Assembly: GCF_900104675.1 (NCBI RefSeq)
Contig: NZ_LT629945.1
Location: 682,046-746,045, forward strand
Reading direction: 5' to 3'
Length of the DNA stretch: 64,000 bases
DNA from: Angelakisella massiliensis
Lineage (GTDB): Bacteria; Bacillota; Clostridia; Oscillospirales; Ruminococcaceae
Part shown: positions 41,658-51,662 of the stretch, one piece after another
Position numbering within the stretch: the stretch's first letter is position 1
How the letters are laid out: the number at the start of each line of letters is the position of its first letter
Notes under the pieces: model-generated
The model's input: the letters and a program-made list of their open reading frames with translations, nothing else
Databases searched by the model: none
What the model was told of the DNA's origin: nothing
Translations under genes and position numbers: made by a program

Positions 41658-42872
41658 TCAGGCCCAGACCTCCTCCAGCACCCGGATGGTGTTGCCGCCC
41701 AGCACCTTGCCGATCTCCTCGGAAGTATACCCATGGCGGATGAGCCAGCGGGGGATGTTCCAGGAGGCTTCGGTGGTGTTTTCCAGGTATTTGACGAAGG
41801 GCACCTCCTGATATTCCTGTGCGTGTTTGGAGGTTTCTCCGGTGGACAGCGCCGCCGCAAAGGCATGGTGCAGCGCCACATGATCCCCATACAGGCAGTC
41901 GGGACCGAAGGTGACATGATCGATGCCCACCAGGTTTTTGACATACTCAAAGTGCTCCATAAAGCTGTCGATGTCATGGGTCATCCGGGTGGCGCTCATG
42001 GTGGTGTGAGGGGCCGCCTCAATGCCGATGACGCCGCCCTTCCCGGCAACAGCCTTGAGCAGCTCGTCACCGGCCATCCGTTTGGTGTTCCACACACCCT
42101 TGGCCCCCACATGGCTGGCAATAATGGGCTTTTTGCTGTGCATCACAGCTTCATAGGCGGTTTTCTGGCCGCAGTGGGAAACATCCAGCAGCATCCCCAC
42201 CTGGTTCATCCGCTCCACGCAGGCCTTGCCAAATTTGGTCAGTCCCCCGTCGCAGTCCTCCTTGAGGCCGGAGCCCAGGGCGTTGCTTTCGGAATAGGTC
42301 ACCCCCAGCTGGCGGATTCCCAGGCCGTAGAGAATATCGATACGGTCCACCTCATTTTCAATGGGCTGGGCTCCCTCAATACAGGGGACCCAGGCGATCT
42401 TTCCCGCCGCCTTGGCCCGGAAGATGTCCTCCACCTTTTTGCACTGGATGAGAAAATCCTGATGGGCGATATCACACAGCCGCATCCCCAGGTCGTGGAT
42501 GATATCGATCCACTTCCAGCCGCCGGGGCTGGAAATAATGTTGGTGCCGTCCAGCATATTGTCAAAAATGCAGTCCAGATTGGAATAGGAAAGGGCCTCG
42601 TATCCGGTCCAGTCCCGTCCCTGCCGCTCGGCGTCAAAGAACTTTTCCAGGCTCATGTCCACAGGGGTAAAATCGGGATGCTCATGCACTGAAATGTAAG
42701 GATACCGCTCCAGGATCTCCTGAAGCATCGCTTCCTGCTCCGGCTCCAAAGGAATGACATGGCGTCCGGCCCAATCCCATTGGGACCATTCAATGGCGGG
42801 ATAATCTTTTCCCCGCACCAGATAGGAGTAGGGCTGATAGCCCTTATAGCCTTTTTTCTGGGTAAAATTCAT
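41658..42872 (-). CDS. Membrane dipeptidase, peptidase M19 family (copy 2)
   Basis: A 404-residue amidohydrolase-fold metallopeptidase; M19 enzymes hydrolyse dipeptides and tolerate a D-residue at the C-terminal position. Probable metal ligands are visible in HEHPDF (about 61-66), the glutamate of PCIEG, DVSHCG and SHVGAKG, and the aspartate in GPDCLYGDH. The usual family motif at the fourth site (SHS) is SHV here, so it belongs to a divergent subgroup. No signal peptide is seen, so action is cytoplasmic, on imported peptides. It is closely similar to the gene just upstream, from which a terminator-like hairpin separates it. Confidence 0.87.
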   Translation of the reverse strand: MNFTQKKGYKGYQPYSYLVRGKDYPAIEWSQWDWAGRHVIPLEPEQEAMLQEILERYPYISVHEHPDFTPVDMSLEKFFDAERQGRDWTGYEALSYSNLDCIFDNMLDGTNIISSPGGWKWIDIIHDLGMRLCDIAHQDFLIQCKKVEDIFRAKAAGKIAWVPCIEGAQPIENEVDRIDILYGLGIRQLGVTYSESNALGSGLKEDCDGGLTKFGKACVERMNQVGMLLDVSHCGQKTAYEAVMHSKKPIIASHVGAKGVWNTKRMAGDELLKAVAGKGGVIGIEAAPHTTMSATRMTHDIDSFMEHFEYVKNLVGIDHVTFGPDCLYGDHVALHHAFAAALSTGETSKHAQEYQEVPFVKYLENTTEASWNIPRWLIRHGYTSEEIGKVLGGNTIRVLEEVWA

Positions 42873-42894
42873 ACTGCGCTTCCTTTCCCCACAG

Positions 42895-42926
42895 GGAAAA
42901 AGGGGCTGCTCTGCCTGAGCGCAGCC
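42895..42926 (-). terminator. Terminator-like hairpin between the two dipeptidase genes
   Basis: On the minus strand GGCTGC / GCAGCC (42921-42926, 42904-42909) is followed by CCTTTTT. It may reduce transcription into the last gene of the operon. Confidence 0.5.
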
Positions 42927-43002
42927 GCAGTCCCTCTTTTCCGTTACTTGATTTTGCTCACCGGCGTCTCTCTCATCTCAGCAGAAGCGCCTGGTCATTG
43001 TC

Positions 43003-44220
43003 TCAGGCCCAAACCTCCCGGAGCACACGGATGGCGTTTCCGCCGATGACCTTGGCGATCTCCTCCTCGCTGTAGCCGTGCTTGATGAGCCAGCGGGGGA
43101 TGTTCCAGGATGCCTCGGTGGGATTTTCCAGGTACTTGACGAAGGGCACCTCTTCATAGGGAAGGGTGGACTTGGCGGTGTCGCCGGTGGAGAGGGCCGC
43201 CGCGAAGGCGTGATGGACCCCCACATGGTCGCCGTAGAGGCAGTCCACACCGAAGCTGACATGATCGATGCCCACCATGTTCTTGACATACTCAAAGTGC
43301 TCCATGACACTGTCGATATCATGGGTCATGCGGGTCTGGCTCATGGTGGTGTGAGGCGCGGCCTCAATGGCAACCACACCGCCCTTCTGGGCGATGGCCT
43401 TGATCAGCTCATCGCTGGCCATTCTCTTGATGTTCCATACCCCTTTGGCTCCCAGGTGGGTGGCGATGATGGGCTTTTTGCTGTGCATGACAGCGTCATA
43501 AGCGGTTTTCTGGCCGCAGTGAGAAACATCGATGAGCATTCCCACCTGGTTCATCCGCTCCACACAGGCCTTGCCGAACTTGGTCAGGCCACCGTCGTTG
43601 TCCTCCTTGAGGCCGTTGCCCAGAGCGTTGCTTTCAGAGTAAGTGACGCCCAGCAGCCGGACACCCAGGCCGTAAAGGATGTCGATGCGGTCCACCTCAT
43701 TCTCGATGCAGGCCGCGCCCTCGATGCAGGGGGCCCAGGCGATCTTTCCCGCCGCCTTGGCCGCCAGAATATCGTCCACCGTTCTGCACTGCACCAGGAA
43801 ATCCTGATGGGCAATGTCGCACAGGCGCATGCCCAGGTCATGGATGATGTCGATCCACTTCCAGCCGCCGGGGCTGGAGATGATGTTGACACCGTCCATC
43901 ATGTTGTCGAACACGCAGTCCAGATTGGAATAGGCCAGCGCTTCGTAGGCGCAGAACTGACGGCCCTGACGCATGGAGTCATAAATTTTGTTCAGGGTGC
44001 TCATATCTCTGGGATAGAAGGTGGGGTGGTCGTGGAGGGAGATGACAGGATACTTGGCCAGAATCTCACGATACATGGCCTCCTGCTCCTCGCTCAGTTC
44101 CAGAACATGGCGGCCTGCCCAATCCCAGTCCTGCCAATCAATATCGGGATAATCCTTGCCTTTTACCAGATAGCTGTAGGGCTGATAGCCCTTATAAGCG
44201 GGTTTTTGTTTGAATTCCAT
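43003..44220 (-). CDS. Membrane dipeptidase, peptidase M19 family (copy 1)
   Basis: A 405-residue paralogue of the following gene, conserved almost throughout (for example SSPGGWKWIDIIHDLGMRLC and LTKFGKACVERMNQVGML in both). Metal-site motifs are HDHPTF, PCIEG, DVSHCG, THLGAKG and GVDCLYGDH. The start at ATG 44220 is chosen because AAAGGAG is well spaced for it; ATG 44229 would sit one base from that box. It lies 48 nt after the binding-protein gene and is part of the peptide operon. Confidence 0.87.
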   Translation of the reverse strand: MEFKQKPAYKGYQPYSYLVKGKDYPDIDWQDWDWAGRHVLELSEEQEAMYREILAKYPVISLHDHPTFYPRDMSTLNKIYDSMRQGRQFCAYEALAYSNLDCVFDNMMDGVNIISSPGGWKWIDIIHDLGMRLCDIAHQDFLVQCRTVDDILAAKAAGKIAWAPCIEGAACIENEVDRIDILYGLGVRLLGVTYSESNALGNGLKEDNDGGLTKFGKACVERMNQVGMLIDVSHCGQKTAYDAVMHSKKPIIATHLGAKGVWNIKRMASDELIKAIAQKGGVVAIEAAPHTTMSQTRMTHDIDSVMEHFEYVKNMVGIDHVSFGVDCLYGDHVGVHHAFAAALSTGDTAKSTLPYEEVPFVKYLENPTEASWNIPRWLIKHGYSEEEIAKVIGGNAIRVLREVWA

Positions 44221-44268
44221 GGCGATCATTCTCCTTTTCGTCCCCCGGAAGGCTCCGGCTGGGGATGT

Positions 44269-45915
44269 TTATTTGGCGTAAATACCTATAGCCTGGGCGC
44301 AGTTGAGATAGCCGCAGTTACCCAGCACCGCGCTGAAGCCGGCAAATTTCTCCGTATTGGCCACATAGGTCTGTTTGGGAACATAGGTCATGGCGCTGGG
44401 CATATTGTCCACCCACAGCTGCTGCCACTGATCCAGCATCTCAATGCGCTTGGCCCGGTCGGGTTCAGATTTCATGGCGATGAGCAGGTTGTCCATTTCT
44501 TCGTTGTTGTACTGCATGAAGTTGAGGGTCTGGCCGATGCCGTAGCAGGTGTACAGGGTGGTGTCAACATCGTCGATGGTGCCCCAGATGCTGTAGGAGA
44601 TATCAAAGGTCTGGCCGTTGGTGACCTTGGCGGAATAGGTGGAAGCGTCCAAAGGCTCCAGCTTCAGCTCGATACCCGCCTGGGCCGCTCCGGTGCGGAG
44701 GATTTCCATCACATTGTCCACATTCTGGATGGAGGTCTTATAGCTGACAGTAAAGGATGCCTTGGTGCCGTCGGCGCTTTCCAGAATTCCGTCACCGTCG
44801 GTGTCGGCGTATCCGTTGGATTCCAGCAGGCTCTTGGCGGCCGCGGTATCAAAGGCGGGCTGCTGGATGTTGGAAGCGACAAAATCCTGATATACGGGGC
44901 TGATGGGGGTATACATGGCAGTGGCCTCACCGTTCATGCCCACCGCCACAAGGGCTTCACGGTCAATGCACATGGAGATGGCCTGACGCATATTCACATC
45001 CTGAAGCAGCGCATTGGTCTGGGAATAGCTCAACTGTCCATAGCCCAGGCCGTCCACAGTGGTCAGCAGATATTTCTCATTGGCGGCCAGCTGGGTCTGG
45101 CTGTTGGCGGAAATATAGTTGGCGCAGACATCGATCTCACCGTTCTCCAGGGCCAGGACCATGGCGTTCTCATCGGTATACACCCGGAAGAGAATGTTGT
45201 CCAGATAAGCGCCCTGGCCGTCGTTGGCCTGAGTAAAGTAGGGATTGCGCTTGAGGGAGACATACTGGCCGTCCACCCACTCATCCACATAATAGGGACC
45301 GTAACCGGCGCCGCTGTAGATGTAGTTGAGGGGATCGGTGACCGATTCAAACTCGCTCTTGCGCATAATGGGAATCCAGTAGAAACCGCCGTTGAAGAAG
45401 TTGACGTCGGCAGACTCCAGGTTGAAGATGACAGTCTTGTCATCCACAACCTCGGTGGAAGCCACATGGCCATAGTAGCTGTCAAAGAAGCCGATCTGGT
45501 GCTCCACACCATAGGTGGTGCTGAAGGCCACATCCTCAGCGGTAACAGGGGTGCCGTCGTTCCAATAAAGGTCCTTGAGGGTTATGGTCCATTGGGTGCA
45601 GTCCTCGTTGGAGGTGGCCTCCGCCAGGTAGCCGTACTTATTGCCGGTTTCATCCATGGTCACCAGATTGGGGCAGACCAGGTTCATAATTACACTGGAG
45701 TTCAGGTCGTTCTGCACCCAGATGTTGGAGCTGACGGGATTGGCGTTGAGACCCACCGTCAAGGTTCCTCCCACCCCGGGGGCGGATGCCTCCTGAGAGG
45801 TGGAGACGGCAGAGGAGGCCGATGTACTGCCGCTTTCGCTGCTGCCGCCGCAGGCAGCCATGGAAACACCCATCGCTACTGCCAGCAGAGCGGATAATAC
45901 TCTTTTGTACTTCAT
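44269..45915 (-). CDS. Peptide ABC transporter substrate-binding lipoprotein (SBP family 5)
   Basis: A 548-residue lipoprotein that would capture peptides outside the membrane. The signal peptide ends in the lipobox SMAAC (Cys22), followed by a Ser-rich linker. The family 5 fold is indicated by the N-terminal NANPVSSNIW, TLKDLYWNDGTPVTAEDVAF (the typical signature region) and NVRQAISM-like NMRQAISMCID. GGGAG lies 10 nt before ATG 45915; the frame to 45990 has no signal. It is the only binding protein in the operon and matches the permease and ATPase genes upstream. Confidence 0.92.
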   Translation of the reverse strand: MKYKRVLSALLAVAMGVSMAACGGSSESGSTSASSAVSTSQEASAPGVGGTLTVGLNANPVSSNIWVQNDLNSSVIMNLVCPNLVTMDETGNKYGYLAEATSNEDCTQWTITLKDLYWNDGTPVTAEDVAFSTTYGVEHQIGFFDSYYGHVASTEVVDDKTVIFNLESADVNFFNGGFYWIPIMRKSEFESVTDPLNYIYSGAGYGPYYVDEWVDGQYVSLKRNPYFTQANDGQGAYLDNILFRVYTDENAMVLALENGEIDVCANYISANSQTQLAANEKYLLTTVDGLGYGQLSYSQTNALLQDVNMRQAISMCIDREALVAVGMNGEATAMYTPISPVYQDFVASNIQQPAFDTAAAKSLLESNGYADTDGDGILESADGTKASFTVSYKTSIQNVDNVMEILRTGAAQAGIELKLEPLDASTYSAKVTNGQTFDISYSIWGTIDDVDTTLYTCYGIGQTLNFMQYNNEEMDNLLIAMKSEPDRAKRIEMLDQWQQLWVDNMPSAMTYVPKQTYVANTEKFAGFSAVLGNCGYLNCAQAIGIYAK

Positions 45916-46008
45916 CTTCAAAGTTCTCCCTTCTGTTATAAATGGGCCGGCATCGCTGCCGTCCATGCTCGATCCTGACAGCGCCGCCATCAGGGAACCA
46001 AACTGTCT

Positions 46009-47625
46009 TTACTGCTGATTTTTTCTCAGCACCCGTCCGGCATAGGTACGCAGCACCTGGCCGTCCCGCAGCTCCACCTGGCCGTTGACCAGCACCAGAT
46101 CGCATCCGGTGGCGGCAAGGCGGGGGGTCTTGTACTGCTCCTGGCTCATTTCAGGATACTTGTAATTGGGCAGGTCGATGACCGCCACGTCAGCATAGCA
46201 GCCTTCTTCCAGGCGGCCCCGCTTCTGGATGCCGAAATGCTCCGCCACCATGGTGGTGTTGCGGCGGACAATCTCCTCATAGGGCACGCCCTTTTTCAGA
46301 TACATATTGGCGAAGATGGCAAAACCGCCTCTGCGGCGAATCTCATACCAGTCGAAGGGATCATAGATATCCCCCATAATAGTGTCGCTGCCCACCGAAA
46401 CATAGGGATTGGCGATGATGGAATCGCAGTGGTCAATAAACTTGGAGGGAACGTTGGCCGCGGGAGCATTGAGCCAGAAAACATAGTTGTTGTCGTCTCC
46501 CATCAGGTCCAGCATGCACTCGTTTTCATCCACGCCCCGCTCCTGGGCGATATCCCGGACGGAGCGGTTTTCCAGATGAGGATCATCGGAATGAACAATG
46601 TAGATCTTGTCCTTGGAGCCCTCCATGGTGTAGTTGTCCTTGAGAATCAGCGCTCTGCCCTCAGGAGTGTGGAGGGCCTTCTTCACACCTTCGATCCTCT
46701 GGCTGAACAGCTCGTCCGACAGCGCCATGGTGAACAGCAGCATCCGTTCCTTGCCGGTGCAGTGGCCCACACTGTTGGGGATGGTGTCGATTCTGGCGCG
46801 GATGTGTTCTTCCTCGATGGCCTTCCTTGCCGCTTCAAAGGCCTCGGGCACCGAGCTTGCCAGATGGGAGATCTGAATCTTGGCCCCGGTGCGGCGGCCT
46901 ACTTCCAGAAACTCCAGGGTGGACTCGTAGATGCCGATCTGATGGCGCAGGTGCGCCGCGGAGACGCCGTCGTAGCCCTTGATCAGCTCCACCACCTGGC
47001 AGATCTCATCCAGGTCCGCATACCGGCTGGGAACATAGTCCAGACCAAAGGAGATGCCGAACATCCCCTGCTCCATGTTGTGGCGGATAATCCGTTCGAT
47101 CTGGCTTTGCTCCAGTTCATCAGGCTTTCTGGGCCAGGCGCCGTGCATCACATACTGGCGGATGCTGCCGTGGCCCAGGAGGGTAACAAAGTTGCAGTTG
47201 GTTCCCACCTGCTCCACCGCTTTGGCATATCCCTCGAAATCATACCAATCGGGCCAGATTTCCATATAGCGGTCATACTGCTTGAGGCTGATGAGGCCAT
47301 TGCCCAGATAATAATCCAGCTGATCCTTCTTGTGGCCGGGGACGATGGAATGGCTGCAATTTCCGTTGACCAGGGTGGTAACACCCTCCTTGAGGTAGAA
47401 ATCGTAGCTGCCGTCGTCAAAGCAGACCCATTCCTCATGAACATGGGGATCGATGAGGCCGGGGATCACATACTTGCCCCGGGCATCATAGCTGTCCCTG
47501 GCCGGCTCCTGAATATTGGGGGCGATGCGGACCACTTTGTCCCCCTGGATGGCTACATCCGCCTGGCGGGCGGGGCTGCCTGTTCCGTCTATGACCATAC
47601 CGTTGCGAATGAGAAAATCGTACAT
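46009..47625 (-). CDS. N-acyl-D-amino-acid deacylase / D-aminoacylase-type amidohydrolase
   Basis: A 538-residue amidohydrolase with the metal motif GLIDPHVHEEW (about 58-68; canonical HxH region). NGNCSHSIVPG carries the cysteine typical of D-aminoacylases, with ISFGLDYVPS, QISHLAS (His ligand) and VGSDTIMGD (Asp ligand) downstream. These fit the D-aminoacylase branch, which removes N-acyl groups from D-amino acids. The C-terminal beta-sandwich includes GYADVAV-like CYADVAVIDLP. AAAGGAGG is spaced for ATG 47625. Location inside a peptide-uptake operon with M19 dipeptidases supports a D-amino-acid role. Confidence 0.85.
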   Translation of the reverse strand: MYDFLIRNGMVIDGTGSPARQADVAIQGDKVVRIAPNIQEPARDSYDARGKYVIPGLIDPHVHEEWVCFDDGSYDFYLKEGVTTLVNGNCSHSIVPGHKKDQLDYYLGNGLISLKQYDRYMEIWPDWYDFEGYAKAVEQVGTNCNFVTLLGHGSIRQYVMHGAWPRKPDELEQSQIERIIRHNMEQGMFGISFGLDYVPSRYADLDEICQVVELIKGYDGVSAAHLRHQIGIYESTLEFLEVGRRTGAKIQISHLASSVPEAFEAARKAIEEEHIRARIDTIPNSVGHCTGKERMLLFTMALSDELFSQRIEGVKKALHTPEGRALILKDNYTMEGSKDKIYIVHSDDPHLENRSVRDIAQERGVDENECMLDLMGDDNNYVFWLNAPAANVPSKFIDHCDSIIANPYVSVGSDTIMGDIYDPFDWYEIRRRGGFAIFANMYLKKGVPYEEIVRRNTTMVAEHFGIQKRGRLEEGCYADVAVIDLPNYKYPEMSQEQYKTPRLAATGCDLVLVNGQVELRDGQVLRTYAGRVLRKNQQ

Positions 47626-47647
47626 CACAGCTTCCTCCTTTATCTGA

Positions 47648-48490
47648 TTACCGTCCCTTGGGATTGAGGGTATCGTTGAGGGCGGTGCCCAACAGATTGA
47701 AACATACCACATACACCACGATGCACAGGCTGGGCATCAGCCACCACCACCAGGGATTGGGATTGGTGATGACAGCATTGGCGCTCCAGGCCCGCTTGAG
47801 GATGGTTCCCCAGCTCCAGGTGGTGGGGTCCCCCAGGCCCAGAAAGCTGAGGCTGGCTTCGGACAGCACCGCCGAGGCCATCACAAGGGTGAGGTTGACG
47901 AATACCGGTCCGGAGGCGTTGATGAGCACATGCTTGAAAAGGATCCTCGCCTTTCCGATCCCCAGGCAGCCGGCAGCTTCAATATACTGCATCTCCTTGA
48001 TCTTCAGGGTGCTGTTTTTCGTCACCCTGGCAAGGGATGGCCAGGAGAAAATACCCAAAATCAGCGCCACATTGGTGATGTTGGAGCCCATGATGGCTGC
48101 CATGATAATGGTCAGGGGCAGCATGGGGATGGTGAGGAAAATATCCACCACGGCATCGATGATATCGCTGAGAATGCCCCGGGTATAGCCGCAGATCAGG
48201 CCCAGAGGCAGACCGATGACAGCAGCCACCAGCAGTGTCAGGATGGAAACATACAGGGAGGTTCTGGCGCCCCACACCAGCTGGGCAAAGATATCCAGTC
48301 CCAGGCCGTCGGTTCCCAGCCAGTGGGCGGCGGAGGGAGCCTGAAGAATATCGGTGCTGTAGCCCTCAGGCTTTGGGATCAGGATGGGTCCGATCAAGCC
48401 GATGAGAACGATGAGCATCACCCCGCAGAGACCGATCATACCGTTGCGGTTGTGGAGAAAATAATAGAATCCGCTTTTTCTCTTTTTCAT
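47648..48490 (-). CDS. Peptide ABC transporter permease (OppC/DppC type)
   Basis: A 280-residue inner-membrane permease with six predicted helices. The N-terminal OppC domain (FLHNRNGMIGLCGVMLIVLI) and the EAA-type loop EAAGCLGIGKARILFKHVLIN, which contacts the ATPases, are visible. GTDGLGLDIFAQLVWGARTS is the standard DppC segment. ATG 48490 has GGGAGGG upstream and lies 2 nt after the oppB-type stop. Confidence 0.93.
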   Translation of the reverse strand: MKKRKSGFYYFLHNRNGMIGLCGVMLIVLIGLIGPILIPKPEGYSTDILQAPSAAHWLGTDGLGLDIFAQLVWGARTSLYVSILTLLVAAVIGLPLGLICGYTRGILSDIIDAVVDIFLTIPMLPLTIIMAAIMGSNITNVALILGIFSWPSLARVTKNSTLKIKEMQYIEAAGCLGIGKARILFKHVLINASGPVFVNLTLVMASAVLSEASLSFLGLGDPTTWSWGTILKRAWSANAVITNPNPWWWWLMPSLCIVVYVVCFNLLGTALNDTLNPKGR

Positions 48491-48492
48491 GG

Positions 48493-49458
48493 TTATTTCC
48501 CTCCCAGCTTGATCCGGGGATCCAACCATGCAACCACCAGATCTGTAATCAGGTTCATCACCACCACCGCCACAGCCAGCAGCAGGAAGGCTCCCTGCAA
48601 AACGGGATAATCCAGGGCGTTGACCGCGTCATAGATGAGCCTGCCGACGCCGGGCCAGGAAAAGACGGTTTCTGTTACCACCGCGCCTCCCACCATGACG
48701 CCGATCTGCAGGCCGATGACGGTGACGGTGGGGATCATGGCGTTTTTCAGGGCGTGATGAAGGATCACCTGTTTTTCGTTGTTGCCCTTGGAATAGGCGG
48801 TACGGATGTAATCCTCATGGAGCACGTCGATCATACCATTGCGGGTATACATCACAGCGTTTGCCAGGTTGGTGACAGCCAGGGCCACAGTGGGCAGCAC
48901 CAGATGCTTGGCCACATCCAGCACATAGCTCAGCCCCTCCCCTTTGGGCGGAGTATAGGCGCCGCCGGTGGGCATCACCTTGAAGCGGAAGGCAAACAGG
49001 TACAAAAGCAAAAAGGAGATAAAGGGAATGAACACCGAAATGCCCAATGTAACCATTACGCTGACCACCCGGTCCCCCCATTTTCCTCTGTGGCGGGCGG
49101 CGAACACACCCACCGGGATACCGATCCCCAGCACCAGCACTATCACCGCTCCAAGGAGCATCAGTGTCCAGGGCAGGCGCTGAAGGAGATATTCCGTTAC
49201 GGGAATGTGCTTGCTGAAGCTGGTGCCCAGATTGCCCTGGAACAGCTGCACCAGGAATTTGCCATACTGCACAAGCAAGGGCTGATCCAAACCATAGGCC
49301 TCGATCATTGCCTGCTGGGCCTCCGGCGTCATCTGCGGGCTGACCATCAGGGAAACGGGGTCGGAGGGCATGGCCCGGACAATGAAAAAGGTAAGGGAAA
49401 CTGAAATGAAAATGGTCAGCAAACCCCGGAGGATACGACGGATCAAATATCTGCTCAT
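48493..49458 (-). CDS. Peptide ABC transporter permease (OppB/DppB type)
   Basis: A 321-residue permease beginning MSRYLIRRILRGLLTIFISV, with the large first loop typical of OppB (SDPVSLMVSPQMTPEAQQAM, YGLDQPLLVQYGKFL). The EAA loop RTAYSKGNNEKQVILHHALK is present. Its ATG overlaps the stop of the preceding ATPase gene by 4 nt (ATGA). Confidence 0.94.
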   Translation of the reverse strand: MSRYLIRRILRGLLTIFISVSLTFFIVRAMPSDPVSLMVSPQMTPEAQQAMIEAYGLDQPLLVQYGKFLVQLFQGNLGTSFSKHIPVTEYLLQRLPWTLMLLGAVIVLVLGIGIPVGVFAARHRGKWGDRVVSVMVTLGISVFIPFISFLLLYLFAFRFKVMPTGGAYTPPKGEGLSYVLDVAKHLVLPTVALAVTNLANAVMYTRNGMIDVLHEDYIRTAYSKGNNEKQVILHHALKNAMIPTVTVIGLQIGVMVGGAVVTETVFSWPGVGRLIYDAVNALDYPVLQGAFLLLAVAVVVMNLITDLVVAWLDPRIKLGGK

Positions 49459-50453
49459 GGCTGGGCGACCTCCTTTGCGAAGTGGCAGCGTACATAATGG
49501 TCCGGTCCCACCTGTATCATTTCAGGCTCCTGCTGGAAGCATACCGGCTGGGCCTTGAAGCACCGCTGACAGAAGCGGCATCCTTTTGGCGGATCAACCG
49601 GACTGGGGACGTCTCCTGTCAGCAGGATCCGGTCCTTTCTGGGGGCGGTGGTGGGCTCCGGCACAGCGGAAATCAGCGCCTGGGTATAGGGATGGGAATG
49701 GGGGCTCATCAGCTGATCGTAGGGAACGATCTCCATCACCTTGCCCAGATACATCACCAGGATCCGGTCACTGATATACCGCACCACAGCCAGGTCATGG
49801 CCGATAAAAATATAGGTCAGGTCCCGCTGCTTTTTCAGGGTGTTGAAGAGATTGAGGATCTGAGCCTGTACCGAAACGTCCAGAGCGGATACCGATTCAT
49901 CACAAAACAGCAGCTGGGGCTGGGTGGCCAGAGCCCGGGCAATGCCGATACGCTGCCGCTGTCCTCCGGAAAATTCGTGGGGATAGCGGTCGTAAACCTC
50001 CGGCTGCAAACCGATGGTCCGCAGCAGCTCCTCCACCTTCTTTTTGGCCTCCTCCTGGTTTTTGGCCAGACCGTGGGCCAGCATGGGTTCGGCAATGGCC
50101 GGGCCCACCTTCATTTTGGGGTTGAGGGAAGCGTAGGGGTCCTGAAAGATCATTTGCAGCTGGCTGCGAAGCTGTTTTCTGTTGCGGCAGTGAAATCCGG
50201 TGATCTCCTGTCCCCGAAAAAACACCTTTCCGCCGGTGGGTTTGGTCAGCGCCAGAATGGTGCGGGCCAGGGTGGATTTTCCGCTGCCGGATTCTCCCAC
50301 AATACCCAGGGTCTCCCCCTCATACACCTCAAAGGAGACGTCCTCCACAGCATGAACATACTTCTGCCGCTCCCGCAGCTTGGTTTTTTTGACGGGGAAC
50401 AGCTTGGTCAGATGCTCCACCCGCAAAACAGGCACTCTTTCTTCTGTTGTCAT
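49455..50453 (-). CDS. Peptide ABC transporter ATP-binding protein (OppF/DppF type)
   Basis: A 332-residue ATPase: Walker A GESGSGKST, Q-loop FQDPYASLNP, signature FSGGQRQRIGIARAL, Walker B LLFCDE and H-loop IGHDL. The C-terminal cysteine cluster CRFCQRC...C of Opp/Dpp ATPases may hold an iron-sulphur cluster in some relatives. Walker B has Cys before Asp-Glu, still compatible with activity. Several in-frame ATGs exist. I chose 50453 (MTTEERVPVL) because GAGGAG sits 9 nt upstream. Confidence 0.92.
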   Translation of the reverse strand: MTTEERVPVLRVEHLTKLFPVKKTKLRERQKYVHAVEDVSFEVYEGETLGIVGESGSGKSTLARTILALTKPTGGKVFFRGQEITGFHCRNRKQLRSQLQMIFQDPYASLNPKMKVGPAIAEPMLAHGLAKNQEEAKKKVEELLRTIGLQPEVYDRYPHEFSGGQRQRIGIARALATQPQLLFCDESVSALDVSVQAQILNLFNTLKKQRDLTYIFIGHDLAVVRYISDRILVMYLGKVMEIVPYDQLMSPHSHPYTQALISAVPEPTTAPRKDRILLTGDVPSPVDPPKGCRFCQRCFKAQPVCFQQEPEMIQVGPDHYVRCHFAKEVAQP

Positions 50454-50466
50454 CGGATTCATCTCC

Positions 50467-51453
50467 TCATGCATCGGCATTTTCTTCCCCCTCAAAGCTC
50501 AGCCAGCACTGTACCAGATGTTCTTCCCCCACCTGCTTCTCCGGGGGGCTCTGCTGGCGGCAGCGCTGCGTGCAATGCTCACAGCGGTCGGCGAAACGGC
50601 AGCCCGGACCAAAGTCATAGACGGTGGGAACCGTACCCGGAATGGTGTGGAGCGGCTCCTTGCCGCTGCTCATGGTGGGGATGGAGGCCATCAGCCCTTT
50701 GGTATAGGGATGGAGCGGGTGATCAAAAACCTCCTTGAGCGTTCCTCTCTCCACCGCTCTTCCGGCGTACATCACCACCACTTCCTCACAGATTTCCGCC
50801 ACCACACCCAGGTTATGGGTCACCATCACCAGTCCGCCGGTGCCCTTGAGCCGTTTCATCAGATCCAGGATCTGCGCCTGAACCGTCACATCCAAAGCCG
50901 TGGTAGGCTCGTCCGCGATGAGCAGTGCCGGATGGTTGATCATAGCCATGGCGATCATCACCCGCTGGCGCATACCGCCGGAAAACTCATGGGGATACTG
51001 ATGGATACGGGTTTCCGGATTGGGGATGCCTACCTCCTCCAGCGCCTGGATCACCCGCTTTTGGATCTCCTCTCTGGACACCTCAGGATGATGCAGCTGG
51101 ATGGCTTCGCCGATCTGTTTGCCGATGGTCAGCACGGGATTGAGGGCGGTCATGGGCTCCTGGAAGATGATGGAGGCCTTTTCGCCCCGGATTTTGCTCA
51201 TCTCCTCATCACTCATGGCCAGCAGGTTTTTCCCTTCAAAGAGGATCTCCCCTCCCTGGACTACCGCCGCCGACGGCAGCAGACGCATCATGGACAGGCT
51301 GGTCATGCTTTTTCCGCAGCCGGATTCTCCAACAATTCCCAGGGCTTTTCCCGGTACCACCTGAAAGGACACCTGATCCAACAGATTGAACACCTGTCCA
51401 TCGTCGTCCTTAAACCCCATGCTGTAATTTTTAAATTCAACCACTGCCGCCAT
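50467..51453 (-). CDS. Peptide ABC transporter ATP-binding protein (OppD/DppD type)
   Basis: A 328-residue ATPase, first gene of the transport operon. It shows Walker [11 protein letters not shown]-loop [10 protein letters not shown], signature [15 protein letters not shown], Walker [15 protein letters not shown] and H-loop VTHNL. The C-terminal cysteine-rich oligopeptide domain is [22 protein letters not shown] precedes ATG 51453; the frame to 51567 runs into the promoter region. It pairs with the OppF-type subunit. Confidence 0.94.
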   Translation of the reverse strand: MAAVVEFKNYSMGFKDDDGQVFNLLDQVSFQVVPGKALGIVGESGCGKSMTSLSMMRLLPSAAVVQGGEILFEGKNLLAMSDEEMSKIRGEKASIIFQEPMTALNPVLTIGKQIGEAIQLHHPEVSREEIQKRVIQALEEVGIPNPETRIHQYPHEFSGGMRQRVMIAMAMINHPALLIADEPTTALDVTVQAQILDLMKRLKGTGGLVMVTHNLGVVAEICEEVVVMYAGRAVERGTLKEVFDHPLHPYTKGLMASIPTMSSGKEPLHTIPGTVPTVYDFGPGCRFADRCEHCTQRCRQQSPPEKQVGEEHLVQCWLSFEGEENADA

Positions 51454-51538
51454 GCCCTCATCTCCCCCTCTTATATATATGTATATTTTTTCAGTTTTGC
51501 GTGAAAATTTCTTTAGCGATTTCAACCAATAAACTGTT

Positions 51539-51577
51539 ATCATATAAAATTTAGCTGACTTACGCAATTATAAGTCA
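51539..51577 (-). promoter_or_regulatory. Proximal promoter of the peptide operon with dyad
   Basis: Minus strand TTGCGT (51562-51567), 17 bp, TATGAT (51539-51544). A perfect dyad TGACTTA-n8-TAAGTCA (51556-51577) covers the -35 and could be an operator for a repressor. Confidence 0.55.
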
Positions 51578-51662
51578 ACCGTAAAATGCAATCGCAAACC
51601 TGATAAAAGTCTGAATTTTTTGTTTTTTTTCAGCAGTAATTCCGCTTTTTTTATTTTTTGAT

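Noticed and set aside
43078-45897. 939-codon open frame antisense to the dipeptidase and binding-protein genes
   Set aside because: It crosses two well-supported genes and is a by-product of GC-rich codon use.
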